From Halovulum marinum (GTDB taxonomy: Bacteria; Pseudomonadota; Alphaproteobacteria; Rhodobacterales; Rhodobacteraceae): DNA of 64,000 bases. Where the stretch lies: positions 124,001 through 188,000 of the forward strand of contig NZ_WIND01000006.1 of the NCBI RefSeq assembly GCF_009697225.1. Direction: 5' to 3'. Shown piece after piece: positions 1 through 9,205 of the stretch (positions are counted from its first letter, which is position 1; every line of letters starts with the position of its first letter). Under the pieces are notes generated by a model, which had not been told where the DNA came from, did not search any database, and saw only the letters and a list, made by a program, of their open reading frames with translations. A program made the position numbers and the translations under genes.

Positions 1-128
1 GGCCCGAAGCCCAGCACCCCGACCCCGTCGGTCAGCAGCGCGGCGGCGTCGACCCCGTCCATCGAGGTGCCGCTCATCAGCCCCAGCGCCCAGACCGGGC
101 GATCCTCGGGCGCGTCCCCCTCGGCCAT
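1..128 (-). CDS. anmK: Anhydro-N-acetylmuramic acid kinase, 5' end only
   Basis: The window cuts this gene, leaving the first 42 codons. The N-terminus carries the motif ALGLMSGTSMDGVDAA, which is the nucleotide-binding start of the AnmK family. The enzyme phosphorylates and opens 1,6-anhydro-N-acetylmuramic acid recovered from peptidoglycan turnover, giving MurNAc-6-phosphate in the cytosol. It is divergent from tyrS, with 71 bases between the two starts that must hold both promoters. The start chosen is the ATG at 128, with about ten residues before the conserved block. The call is firm for the visible part; nothing can be said of the rest. Confidence 0.85.
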   Translation of the reverse strand, partial: MAEGDAPEDRPVWALGLMSGTSMDGVDAAALLTDGVGVLGFG

Positions 129-199
129 TTCGCTTTCCTTCACGTCCGGTTCCGCTATAGATGCGGGCCTGACAAAACCACCCCGACCGGACGGACGCA

Positions 200-1450
200 A
201 TGACCTACAAACCCCGCTCCGAATTCCTGCAGGTGATGCGGGAGCGCGGCTTCATCGCCGACTGCACCGACCTTCAGGGCCTGGACGAACGCCTTCGGAA
301 CGGCGCGGCGCCGGGGTACATCGGTTTCGATGCCACCGCGACCTCGCTGCACGTCGGATCGCTGATCCAGATCATGATGCTGCGCTGGCTGCAGAAGACC
401 GGCAACAAACCGATCGTGCTGATGGGCGGCGGCACCTCGAAGGTGGGCGATCCCAGCTTCCGCGCCGACGAGCGCAAGCTGCTGGACGAGGCGCAGATCG
501 CCCGGAACATCGAGGGCATCGGACAGGTCTTCGCCAAGTATGTCGACTTCGGCGAGGGCGGGACCGATGCCATCATGCTCGACAATGCCGAGTGGCTGGA
601 CAACCTGAACTACCTGACCTTCCTGCGCGAGGTCGGGCGCTATTTCAGCGTGAACCGGATGCTGAGCTTCGAGAGCGTGAAAAGCCGCATCGACCGCGAG
701 CAGAGCCTCAGCTTCCTCGAATTCAACTACATGATCCTGCAGGCCTACGACTTCATGGAGTTGAACCGCCGGCACGGGTGCGTGCTGCAGATGGGCGGCT
801 CCGACCAGTGGGGCAACATCGTCAACGGCATCGACCTGACCCGGCGGATGCTGGGCAACGACGTCTACGGGCTGACCTCGCCGCTGCTGACGATGGCGGA
901 CGGCACAAAGATGGGCAAGACGGCGGGCGGCGCGATCTGGCTGAACGCCGACATGCTGAGCCCCTACGAGTTCTGGCAGTTCTGGCGCAACACGCTGGAC
1001 GCCGACGTGGGCCGGTTCCTGAAGCTCTACACCGAGCTTCCGGTTGCCGAATGCGAGCAGCTGGGCGCGCTGGAAGGCGCCGGGATCAACGCGGCCAAGG
1101 TGCGCCTGGCGAACGAGGTCACCACCCTGTGCCACGGCCCGCAAGCGGCGGCGGCGGCCGAGGCGACGGCGCGCGAGGTGTTCGAGAAGGGCGGCGTGGG
1201 GGGCGAGTTGCCGACCACGACGCTGCAGGCCGCGGACGTGCCCGAGGGCGGCATTTCCATCGTGCAACTGCTGGTCAAGTCGGGGCTGGCAGGCTCGGGG
1301 AAAGAGGCCAAGCGGCTGATCGCGGACAATGGCGCGCGGCTGGACGACGAGGCGGTGACCGACGCCGGGCTGATGGTGGACAGGGGCCGCCTGGCGGGCA
1401 CGGTGAAACTGTCGGCGGGCAGGAAACGCCACGCGCTGGTGCGGCTGTAA
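200..1450 (+). CDS. tyrS: Tyrosyl-tRNA synthetase
   Basis: A cytosolic class I aminoacyl-tRNA synthetase that charges tRNA-Tyr. The 416 residues match the bacterial TyrRS length. The HIGH-type motif is HVGS at residues 51-54, the tRNA/tyrosine-binding segment [13 protein letters not shown] lies mid-protein, and the KMSKS loop appears as KMGKT at 237-241. A C-terminal S4-like RNA-binding segment ([18 protein letters not shown] and following) is present. The gene stands alone on the plus strand, divergent from anmK. The spacer behind it is unusual and is described separately. Confidence 0.97.
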   Translation: MTYKPRSEFLQVMRERGFIADCTDLQGLDERLRNGAAPGYIGFDATATSLHVGSLIQIMMLRWLQKTGNKPIVLMGGGTSKVGDPSFRADERKLLDEAQIARNIEGIGQVFAKYVDFGEGGTDAIMLDNAEWLDNLNYLTFLREVGRYFSVNRMLSFESVKSRIDREQSLSFLEFNYMILQAYDFMELNRRHGCVLQMGGSDQWGNIVNGIDLTRRMLGNDVYGLTSPLLTMADGTKMGKTAGGAIWLNADMLSPYEFWQFWRNTLDADVGRFLKLYTELPVAECEQLGALEGAGINAAKVRLANEVTTLCHGPQAAAAAEATAREVFEKGGVGGELPTTTLQAADVPEGGISIVQLLVKSGLAGSGKEAKRLIADNGARLDDEAVTDAGLMVDRGRLAGTVKLSAGRKRHALVRL

Positions 1451-1829
1451 GCGCCGCGCCGGGCACCCGTTTGCACCGTGAAAAGGGGGGATCTCACCGT
1501 GAAAACCCCTTAAACCAATGATTTTAATGGGAAATAGATTTTATCTAGTGTGTTAACGGATGTTTCGGCGGCTACCCGCCTGCCGCGCGCCGTCCCTTAC
1601 TGCACGAGCAAATGAGAGGCTCGGTCCTGAATCCAGGGCAGGCCTGAAAAACTCTTCGGCCTCACCCTGCAAGCTGTATTCGCGAACGAGCTTCCTAACC
1701 GATTTCGTGATTGGCGTAACGTCGCTGGATGTCACCCATCTCGGATCACCAGCGGCTTCTTGAAACGGAAACGTGACCGCCTTGGGTATCGGGCCGCCGA
1801 GGATGCGCCTACCCCAGGATGTGCCGGGC
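1451..1829. other. 379-base spacer without a convincing gene; partly AT-rich
   Basis: The spacer between convergent tyrS and the DUF3179 gene holds no reading frame with local codon usage; short frames (for example 1560-1763 plus) resemble no family I know. Bases about 1505-1560 are much more AT-rich than the surroundings. They contain a 13-base palindrome TAGATTTTATCTA (around 1536-1548) and a promoter-like pair TTTAAT-N17-TAGTGT reading rightward. Two direct repeats sit just upstream and are listed separately. This could be a remnant of acquired DNA or an unannotated regulatory or RNA locus. Confidence 0.5.
1474..1505. repeat. Pair of 11-base direct repeats, 21 bases apart
   Basis: CACCGTGAAAA occurs at 1474-1484 and again at 1495-1505. 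The start-to-start distance is 21 bases, two helical turns, which would place two bound proteins on the same face of the DNA. The repeats lie next to the AT-rich stretch behind tyrS. Iteron-like or operator-like; no binding protein can be named. Confidence 0.6.
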
Positions 1830-2783
<954 letters not shown>

Positions 2784-2872
2784 GATCTCCTCCGGGTCGG
2801 GTTCCGGGGAAGTGTGCGCCGGGGCGGGCGGGGCCGGAAGCGGCCCTCACCCGGTGTTGAGCGCGCGCGAGG

Positions 2873-3454
2873 CTACTCGTCGGAGGCGATGCGCACGTCG
2901 GTCATGTAGTCCGGCTCGGTCACCGCGCCGGACTGGCCGCGGCCGCGGCGGATCTGGTCGACAACCTCCATGCCATCGGTGACGCGGCCGACGACGGTGT
3001 ACTGGCCGTTCAGGAAATCGCCCGGCGCGAACATGATGAAGAACTGCGAGTTCGCCGAATCCGGATCCTGCGCGCGGGCCATGCCGACCACGCCGCGCTC
3101 GAACGGCTGGTCCGAGAATTCGGCCGGCAGGTCCGGCAGGTCCGAGCCGCCGGTGCCGGCGCGGCCTTCGCCGAACTTCTCGCGCGTGGCGAACTCGACG
3201 TCGCCGGTCTGCGCCATGAAGCCGTCGATCACCCGGTGGAACGCCACGTCGTCGTAGGCGCCCGAGCGGGCCAGCGTCTTGATCCGCTCGACGTGCTGCG
3301 GCGCGATGTCGGGCAGCAGCTCGATCGTGATCGTGCCGTTGGCCTCGCCGGCGACATCGATCAACAGGGTGTTCTCGGCATCCTGGGCGATGGCGGGGGC
3401 GGCGAACGCGGCCAGTGCCGCGGCGGCCGCCCCGAGGAAGGCGCGCCGGATCAT
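2873..3454 (-). CDS. Peptidyl-prolyl cis-trans isomerase, cyclophilin type, exported
   Basis: Cyclophilin-type proline isomerase of 193 residues with a signal peptide ([24 protein letters not shown], cleavage after about residue 24), so it should act in the periplasm on folding proteins. Cyclophilin motifs are clear: VAFHRVIDGFMAQTGD, the FERGVVGMAR segment and SANSQFFIMF. The start ATG overlaps the stop of the neighbouring cytoplasmic cyclophilin by ATGA, so the two are translationally coupled. Sequence similarity and order suggest that a duplication produced the cytosolic/periplasmic pair. Confidence 0.95.
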   Translation of the reverse strand: MIRRAFLGAAAAALAAFAAPAIAQDAENTLLIDVAGEANGTITIELLPDIAPQHVERIKTLARSGAYDDVAFHRVIDGFMAQTGDVEFATREKFGEGRAGTGGSDLPDLPAEFSDQPFERGVVGMARAQDPDSANSQFFIMFAPGDFLNGQYTVVGRVTDGMEVVDQIRRGRGQSGAVTEPDYMTDVRIASDE

Positions 3455-3963
3455 GCCGCGACGTCCGCGGCGACGCGCACGGTGATCATGCGGTCGGGGC
3501 TTGCGGGCGGCTCGCCCTTGGTGATGGCGTCGACATGCTCCATGCCCGAGACCACCCGGCCGAAGTTGGTGTACTGGCCGTTCAGGAAATGGCCCTCGTC
3601 GAACATGATGAAGAACTGCGAGTTGGCCGAGTCCGGGTCGTTCGAGCGCGCCATGCCCAGCGCGCCGCGGTCGAACGGCACCTTGGAGAACTCGGCCGGC
3701 AGGTCGGGCAGCGACGAGCCGCCGGTGCCGGCGCGGCGCGGGTTGTAGTCCTTTTCCATGTTGGCGTTGGCGACGTCGCCGGTCTGCGCCATGAAGCCGT
3801 CGATGACGCGGTGGAAGGCGACGTTGTCGTACTGGCCGTCGCGGGCCAGCTGCTTGACGCGCTCGACATGCCTGGGGGCGACGTCGGGCAGCAGCTCCAG
3901 CACCACCTCGCCGTCCTTCAGCGTGATGATCAGCGTGTTCTCGGGATCCTTGATGTCGGCCAA
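3451..3963 (-). CDS. ppiB: Peptidyl-prolyl cis-trans isomerase, cyclophilin type, cytoplasmic
   Basis: A 170-residue cyclophilin without signal peptide, hence cytosolic, catalysing proline isomerisation during folding. Motifs VAFHRVIDGFMAQTGD and SANSQFFIMFDEGHFLNG are present. The start is TTG at 3963: AGGAGG stands five bases upstream, and the protein then begins LADIKDPENTLIITLKDG. A long open frame continues upstream across coaD but has no coding sense there. The gene lies 29 bases behind coaD and overlaps the exported cyclophilin by four bases; the order coaD-ppiB-ppiA suggests one transcript. Confidence 0.93.
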   Translation of the reverse strand: MADIKDPENTLIITLKDGEVVLELLPDVAPRHVERVKQLARDGQYDNVAFHRVIDGFMAQTGDVANANMEKDYNPRRAGTGGSSLPDLPAEFSKVPFDRGALGMARSNDPDSANSQFFIMFDEGHFLNGQYTNFGRVVSGMEHVDAITKGEPPASPDRMITVRVAADVAA

Positions 3964-3992
3964 GGGAGCCTCCTTCTGCAATGGTCGCGGGG

Positions 3993-4484
3993 TCAGGCGA
4001 ATTTCGCCGTCAGCGCCTTCGCGACCGGTTCCGTGACGAACGGGCGGATATCGCCGCCCAGGCGGGCGATCTCCTTCACCAGGCGCGAGGCGACGGCCTG
4101 GTGGTGGGCGTCGGCCATCAGGAACACGGTCTCGATGGTGTCGTCGAGGGCGCGGTTCATGCCGACCATCTGGAATTCGTACTCGAAGTCGCTGACCGCG
4201 CGCAGGCCGCGGATGATGACGCTGGCGCCGACCTCGCGGGCGCAGTCGATCAGCAGGGTCTCGAACGGGTAGGCGACGATCTCGATGCCGCAGCGCGCGG
4301 CGATCGGCGCGGCCTCGGCCTCGATCATCTCGACGCGTTCCTCGAGGGTGAACAGCGGGCCCTTGTCGCGGTTGATCGCGACGCCGATCACCAACCGGTC
4401 GACCAGCGTGCAGGCGCGTTCGATGATGTCGAGGTGACCGACCGTCAGCGGGTCGAAGGTGCCGGGGTAAAGTCCTGTCCGCAT
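3993..4484 (-). CDS. coaD: Phosphopantetheine adenylyltransferase
   Basis: CoaD transfers AMP from ATP to 4'-phosphopantetheine, the penultimate step of coenzyme A synthesis in the cytosol. The 163-residue protein opens with RTGLYPGTFDPLTVGHLDII, which holds the nucleotidyltransferase TxGH-type motif (T-V-G-H here). A conserved RGLRAVSDFEYEFQMVGMNR block follows mid-protein. The length fits the family (about 160 residues). The start is the ATG at 4484; longer in-frame starts would add residues not found in the family. First gene of the apparent coaD-ppiB-ppiA unit. Confidence 0.96.
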   Translation of the reverse strand: MRTGLYPGTFDPLTVGHLDIIERACTLVDRLVIGVAINRDKGPLFTLEERVEMIEAEAAPIAARCGIEIVAYPFETLLIDCAREVGASVIIRGLRAVSDFEYEFQMVGMNRALDDTIETVFLMADAHHQAVASRLVKEIARLGGDIRPFVTEPVAKALTAKFA

Positions 4485-4625
4485 CTGCCTGTCCCTGCGC
4501 CGTTCCTGACCCGGTACACGATCCGGTGGGGTTGCGGCGCAAAGCACCCGATAGCGGCGCCCGCGTCAAGCCCCTTGGGCGCGCATCGGCGGGGGCGCGG
4601 CCGGCGCCGGGATCGTGGTCGGGGG

Positions 4626-5063
4626 TCAGCCGTGGCCGACGATCATGTCGGTGAGGGCGGTGTTCTCGGCCTCGACCTCGTCTATGCGGTGCTTGACCGC
4701 GTCGCCGATCGAGACCACGCCGATCATCTGCCCGTCCTCGACCACCGGCACATGGCGGAAGCGGCCCCTGGTCATCTTCTCGAGCACCTGCACCGCCGAG
4801 TCGGCGGGGCTGGCGGTGATCACCTTGGTGGTCATCAGGTCCGAGACCCGCTCCTCCATGATGCCGATGCCGCGGGCGCCCAGCTCGCGCACGATGTCGC
4901 GCTCGGAGATCATGCCGTCGAGGCTCTGGCCGTCCTTTGAGACGATCAGCGCGCCGATGCGCTTTTCGGACAGCAGCTTCGCCGCCTCGTGCACCATCGC
5001 ATCTGGGGTGATCGTCAGGATCTTGTCGATGGCCTTGGTCTTCAGAATCTGGCGCACTGTCAT
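4626..5063 (-). CDS. CBS-domain pair protein
   Basis: A 145-residue soluble protein made of two CBS domains, roughly residues 8-62 and 76-132. Each has the usual pattern, for example GALIVSKDGQSLDGMISERDIVR and RHVPVVEDGQMIGVVSIGDAVKHRI. Stand-alone CBS pairs usually bind adenosyl nucleotides and act as energy-sensing regulators; the partner here cannot be inferred. The start is the ATG at 5063, preceded by GGGAGG. It lies upstream of coaD on the same strand, 141 bases away, and probably has its own promoter. Confidence 0.9.
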   Translation of the reverse strand: MTVRQILKTKAIDKILTITPDAMVHEAAKLLSEKRIGALIVSKDGQSLDGMISERDIVRELGARGIGIMEERVSDLMTTKVITASPADSAVQVLEKMTRGRFRHVPVVEDGQMIGVVSIGDAVKHRIDEVEAENTALTDMIVGHG

Positions 5064-5202
5064 GAAAGCCTCCCGCAGTTCCTTGCGCCAGCGTCCTCTC
5101 GGCATATCGTTCTGTCAAGAACGCAGGCCGGCAGGGCGTGACGATGGCCCCGATCCGCGTGCGCGGGGCCACGCGCGACCCGCGCACGGCGGCTGCAGCG
5201 GC

Positions 5203-6099
5203 TCAGGCCGCCTCCAGCCGGGTGACCTCGGCGCGGAAGCGGGCGGCGAGCGCGTCGGCAAAGCGGTTCAGCCGCGCCACCCGGCGGTCGTCGGCGTGGC
5301 GGATCAGGTAGAAGCTGCGCGCCAGCGAGATCTGCTCGGGCAGCACCCGCACCACGCCCGGCGCGAACGGCAGCGTGAAGTCGTGCACGATCCCCAGCCC
5401 CGCCCCCTCGCGAACGAAGGACAGCTGCACCGCCACCGAGTTCGAGGCGATCGTCGGCCGCGTCACCCCCAGCTCGGCCAGGTAGTCGAGCTCGCGGTCG
5501 AAGATCATGTCGGGGATGTAGCCGACCACCGGGTGGCCCTTCAGATCGGCCTTGCCGCGGATCGGCGCGGCGCGGTCCAGATAGCTTTGCGCCGCGGTCA
5601 GGTGCAGCTTGTAGTCGGCCAGCCGCTGCACCGTCAGCCGCCCGGCGGCGGGCCGCGAGACCGCGATCGCCATGTCGGCCTCGCGCTTGGACAGGTTGAA
5701 GACGCGGGGCAGCGCGACGATCTGCACCTCCAGCCCCGGATGCTCGGCATGGATCGCGGCGCAGACCTGCGGCAGCAGGTAGGTGGCGCAGCCGTCCGGT
5801 GCGCCGATGCGGACCGTGCCGCTGAGCCGGTCCGAGGCGTCGAGCCCCGGCGACAGCGCGCCGCGCATCGCCTCCTCCACGGTCTGGGCGTGCTCCAGCA
5901 GGCGCTGGCCGGGCTCGGTCAGCACATAGCCCTGCGGCGACTTGACGAACAGCGCCGCGGCCAGCGCCTCCTCCAGCCGGGCGATGCGGCGGCCGACCGT
6001 GGCCGGGTCCAGCCGCAGCGCCTTGGCGGCGCGGGTCAGGCTTTCGGCGCGGGCGACGGCAAGGAAGATACGCAGGTCGTCCCAGTTCGGCTGCGCCAT
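5203..6099 (-). CDS. LysR-family transcriptional regulator, divergent from mmsA
   Basis: A 298-residue LysR-type activator or repressor. The N-terminal winged helix (WDDLRIFLAVARAESLTRAAKAL..., residues 5-64) is followed by a periplasmic-binding-protein-like effector domain to the end. It is transcribed divergently from mmsA with 101 bases between the starts, the classical LysR arrangement, so it most likely controls mmsA and perhaps the valine-degradation genes. The start chosen is the ATG at 6099 (MAQPNWDDL); two further in-frame ATGs lie upstream, but using them would place the repeated operator-like element inside the gene. Confidence 0.88.
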   Translation of the reverse strand: MAQPNWDDLRIFLAVARAESLTRAAKALRLDPATVGRRIARLEEALAAALFVKSPQGYVLTEPGQRLLEHAQTVEEAMRGALSPGLDASDRLSGTVRIGAPDGCATYLLPQVCAAIHAEHPGLEVQIVALPRVFNLSKREADMAIAVSRPAAGRLTVQRLADYKLHLTAAQSYLDRAAPIRGKADLKGHPVVGYIPDMIFDRELDYLAELGVTRPTIASNSVAVQLSFVREGAGLGIVHDFTLPFAPGVVRVLPEQISLARSFYLIRHADDRRVARLNRFADALAARFRAEVTRLEAA

Positions 6100-6108
6100 C
6101 CGCACCCC

Positions 6109-6161
6109 CATTTCCGCAAAACGCTTTTGGGACATTGCCTCTGTCATCGGCATTTCCGCAA
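6109..6161. promoter_or_regulatory. Candidate LysR operator: 11-base direct repeat, 42-base period
   Basis: CATTTCCGCAA is present at 6109-6119 and 6151-6161, exactly 42 bases (four helical turns) apart, in the intergenic region between the LysR gene and mmsA. Same-face spacing and position suggest two binding sites for the adjacent regulator. Confidence 0.55.
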
Positions 6162-6200
6162 GACTAACCTGTGCGCAGACAGACACAGGGAGGATCTGCG

Positions 6201-7700
6201 ATGGAAGAGCTTTACCATTTCATCGACGGCAAGCGCGTCAAGGGCACCTCGGGCCGGTTCGCGGACGTCTTCAACCCCGCCACCGGCGAGGTGCAGGCCC
6301 GGGTGCCGCTGGCCTCGACCGAGGAGATGGCCGCCGCCGTCGCCGGCGCCCGGGCCGCGCAGCCGGCCTGGGCCGCGACCAACCCGCAGCGCCGCGCCCG
6401 CGTGCTGATGAAGTTCGTCGGCCTGCTGCACCGCGACATGGACAAGCTGGCCGAGGCGCTGAGCCGCGAGCACGGCAAGACCATCCCCGACGCCAAGGGC
6501 GACGTGATCCGCGGGCTGGAGGTGGCCGAGTTCTGCATCGGCGCGCCGCATCTGCTGAAGGGCGAGTTCACCGACGGCGCCGGCCCCGGCATCGACATGT
6601 ACTCGCTGCGGCAGCCGATCGGCATCGCCGCGGGCATCACCCCGTTCAACTTCCCGGCGATGATCCCGATGTGGAAGTTCTGCCCGGCGATCGCCGCCGG
6701 CAACGCCTTCATCCTGAAGCCGTCCGAGCGCGATCCGTCGGTGCCGCTGATGCTGGCCGAACTGATGCAGGAGGCGGGGCTGCCCGACGGCATCCTGCAG
6801 GTGGTCAACGGCGACAAGGAAGCGGTGGACGCGATCCTCGACCACGAGGACATCGGCGCCATCGGCTTCGTCGGCTCGACGCCGATCGCCGAGTACATCT
6901 ATGGCCGCGGCTGTTCCAACGGCAAGCGCGTGCAGTGCTTCGGCGGCGCCAAGAACCACATGATCATCATGCCCGACGCCGACATGGACCAGGCGGTCGA
7001 CGCGCTGGTCGGCGCCGGCTACGGCGCCGCCGGCGAGCGCTGCATGGCAATCTCGGTCGCGGTTCCCGTGGGCCAGGACACCGCCGACCGGCTGATCGAG
7101 AAGCTGGCGCCGCGGGTCGAGGCGCTGAAGATCGCACCCTATACCGGCGGCGACGACGTCGACTTCGGCCCGCTGGTCACCGCCGAGGCGAAGAAGCGCG
7201 TGCTGGGTCTGGTCGACCGCGGTGTCGAGCAGGGCGCGAAGCTGGTGGTCGACGGGCGGAACTTCAGCATGCAGGGCTACGAGAACGGCTTTTTCGTCGG
7301 CGCCTGCCTGTTCGACAACGTCACCCGCGACATGGACATCTACCGGCAGGAGATCTTCGGCCCGGTGCTGTCCACGGTGCGCGCCGACAGCTACGAGGAC
7401 GCGCTGGGGCTGGCGATGGACCACGAATACGGCAACGGCACCGCGATCTTCACCCGCGACGGCGACGCCGCGCGCGACTTCGCCAGCCGGATCAACATCG
7501 GCATGGTGGGCATCAACGTGCCGATCCCGGTGCCGCTGGCCTACCACACCTTCGGCGGCTGGAAGAAGTCGGGTTTCGGCGATCTGAACCAGCACGGGCC
7601 GGACGCGTTCCGGTTCTACACCCGCACCAAGACCGTCACCGCGCGCTGGCCGAGCGGGATCAAGGACGGCGGCGAGTTCCACTTCAAGCCGATGGACTGA
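6201..7700 (+). CDS. mmsA: CoA-acylating methylmalonate-semialdehyde dehydrogenase
   Basis: Oxidises methylmalonate semialdehyde (and malonate semialdehyde) with NAD+ and CoA to propionyl-CoA or acetyl-CoA plus CO2, at the end of valine and myo-inositol degradation. The 499 residues match the family. Seen: the ITPFNFPAMIPMWKFCPAI block, the FVGSTPIAEYIY cofactor region, FGGAKNHMIIMPDAD, and the catalytic cysteine at residue 281 in GERCMAIS. GGGAGGA precedes the ATG at 6201. The other valine genes lie downstream, interrupted by exoD and a secreted protein. Probably regulated by the divergent LysR protein. Confidence 0.96.
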   Translation: MEELYHFIDGKRVKGTSGRFADVFNPATGEVQARVPLASTEEMAAAVAGARAAQPAWAATNPQRRARVLMKFVGLLHRDMDKLAEALSREHGKTIPDAKGDVIRGLEVAEFCIGAPHLLKGEFTDGAGPGIDMYSLRQPIGIAAGITPFNFPAMIPMWKFCPAIAAGNAFILKPSERDPSVPLMLAELMQEAGLPDGILQVVNGDKEAVDAILDHEDIGAIGFVGSTPIAEYIYGRGCSNGKRVQCFGGAKNHMIIMPDADMDQAVDALVGAGYGAAGERCMAISVAVPVGQDTADRLIEKLAPRVEALKIAPYTGGDDVDFGPLVTAEAKKRVLGLVDRGVEQGAKLVVDGRNFSMQGYENGFFVGACLFDNVTRDMDIYRQEIFGPVLSTVRADSYEDALGLAMDHEYGNGTAIFTRDGDAARDFASRINIGMVGINVPIPVPLAYHTFGGWKKSGFGDLNQHGPDAFRFYTRTKTVTARWPSGIKDGGEFHFKPMD

Positions 7701-7713
7701 CGCCGGCGCCGGA

Positions 7714-7731
7714 GCCCCGCCCTGCCGGGGC
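7714..7731 (+). terminator. Hairpin behind mmsA
   Basis: GCCCCG (7714-7719) and CGGGGC (7726-7731) form a six-pair GC-rich stem with a six-base loop 14 bases after the mmsA stop. No T-run follows, so termination is only likely. Confidence 0.4.
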
Positions 7732-7868
7732 GGAGTTCCGGCGGAAAGCCGGGCCTTCGGCGCCCCCGTGCCCCCGCACCCCGGCGCCTTCGCGGGGGCG
7801 CGGCCATTCCGGACCGGCGGCATGGAACCGCTCGCAACAGCAGACGTTGCCCGCATGGGGACTCCGGC

Positions 7869-8480
7869 ATGAACACGCATGAAGGCGCGCTTACCGACGT
7901 CGTCGAGGAGCTCGAGAAAGCCTCCGAAGGCGGGGACGCGGACACGGTCGAGGTCGGCCACCTGATCGACGCGCTCGACCATCGCGGCTACGGCCCGGCG
8001 CTGGCGGTGCTGCCGCTGATCGAGCTCACGCCGATCGGCGGCATTCCGGGCTTTCCGACGCTGCTTGCGCTGACCCTCGGCATCATCACCGTGCGCCTGC
8101 TGATGGGGTACCAGCATTTCTGGGCGCCGGCATGGCTGCGCCGGCGCAGGCTCGGGTCGCGCCGCGTGCTCAAGTCGGTGCGGTGGCTGAAGCCGCTGTC
8201 GCTGCGGATCGACGGCAAGCTGCACGCGCGCCTGTCGCGTTTTGCCGGACCGGCGGCGCGGCGCGCGGCCGGGATCGTGATCCTGGGCCTGCTGCTCACC
8301 GTCCCGCCGCTGGAGCTGGTGCCCTTCGCCACCTCCGGGCCGATGATCGTCGTCGCGGTCTTCGGCCTCGGCCTGCTCTACCGCGACGGTCTGCTGATGC
8401 TGCTGGGGTTCGTCGGCGCGGCGATCGCGGTCGGCGGCGGGCTCTGGGCGCTGTTCGGCTCCGGCGGCGGCCCGGGCTGA
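7869..8480 (+). CDS. exoD: ExoD-family exopolysaccharide-related membrane protein
   Basis: A 203-residue membrane protein of the ExoD family, first described in rhizobia as needed for exopolysaccharide production and alkaline tolerance; its molecular function is unknown. The soluble N-terminus (about 45 residues) is followed by membrane segments around residues 46-75 (LAVLPLIELTPIGGIPGF...) and 135-195. The proline/glycine-rich first hairpin is typical. It sits between mmsA and a secreted-protein gene with no obvious functional tie to valine degradation. Confidence 0.8.
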   Translation: MNTHEGALTDVVEELEKASEGGDADTVEVGHLIDALDHRGYGPALAVLPLIELTPIGGIPGFPTLLALTLGIITVRLLMGYQHFWAPAWLRRRRLGSRRVLKSVRWLKPLSLRIDGKLHARLSRFAGPAARRAAGIVILGLLLTVPPLELVPFATSGPMIVVAVFGLGLLYRDGLLMLLGFVGAAIAVGGGLWALFGSGGGPG

Positions 8481-8559
8481 CGCCAGCGCCCGCGGCGGCG
8501 TACGAGGATGCACGAGGATGTGCGTGATCCGCGCGCCGCGTGCGCCTATACTGCGCCCC

Positions 8560-9132
8560 ATGACACGCATCGCCCCCCTTGCCGCGCTGCTGGCGCTGCT
8601 GCTGACCGCCGCCCCGCCGGCCCCGGCCACCGCCGAGGAGCGCCGGATCGACTCGCCCCGTTTCCCGGTGTTCGGCGAGAGCGCCGAGCGCGAGGCGTTC
8701 TTCGCCGGCCGCGCCGCCGAGCGGCAGCAGGCGCTGGAGCAGGTGCAGGCCCGGCGCCGGGCCGAGGCCGAGGCGCGCAGCGCCGCCGCCACCGCCGCCG
8801 CCGCCGCCACCGACCAGTCGGCCGCCGCCTATGACGGCTATGTCGGCTACCCGGTGCGCGACTACACCCGCGCGCCGCGCTGCCGCTGGCTGCCGGTCAC
8901 CGGCGTCGACCGGCGCGGGTATCTGCGCACCCCGCGGCGCGGCGGCGAAGGCGGCGGCGACGGCCCCGGCTTCGCCTTCCCGCGCGAGCGGGTGCTGGTC
9001 TGCCGCACCGGCCCGTTCCGGCCGCCGCCGATCGTCGTCGCGCCGCTGCCGCGGCCGCCGGTGCTGCAGGCGCGACCGCCGCTGCGCGGCTATGGCCGGC
9101 CCGGATTCGACCTGAATTTCCCGCGCTACTAG
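8560..9132 (+). CDS. Secreted protein of unknown function
   Basis: A 190-residue product that I do not recognise. It begins with a clear signal peptide (MTRIAPLAALLALLLTAAPPAPATA, cleavage near residue 25). An Ala/Arg/Glu-rich helical stretch follows (about residues 45-85, likely coiled coil). The C-terminal half is rich in Arg, Pro and Gly with repeated RPPP-like segments and few cysteines. The ATG at 8560 places the signal peptide correctly. Probably periplasmic or cell-surface and basic. Independent of its neighbours as far as can be seen. Confidence 0.65.
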   Translation: MTRIAPLAALLALLLTAAPPAPATAEERRIDSPRFPVFGESAEREAFFAGRAAERQQALEQVQARRRAEAEARSAAATAAAAATDQSAAAYDGYVGYPVRDYTRAPRCRWLPVTGVDRRGYLRTPRRGGEGGGDGPGFAFPRERVLVCRTGPFRPPPIVVAPLPRPPVLQARPPLRGYGRPGFDLNFPRY

Positions 9133-9205
9133 GTGCCGGCCCGCGCCGGGCTTGCCTGTCCCCGCCCCGCGCCCTAGCGTTCCGGAAAAGCGCCGGGGAG
9201 ACGCC

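Noticed and set aside
3451-5187. One 578-residue minus-strand protein
   Set aside because: The frame is only open by GC bias; its C-terminal third is the cyclophilin, and the rest is antisense or off-frame to coaD and the CBS gene.
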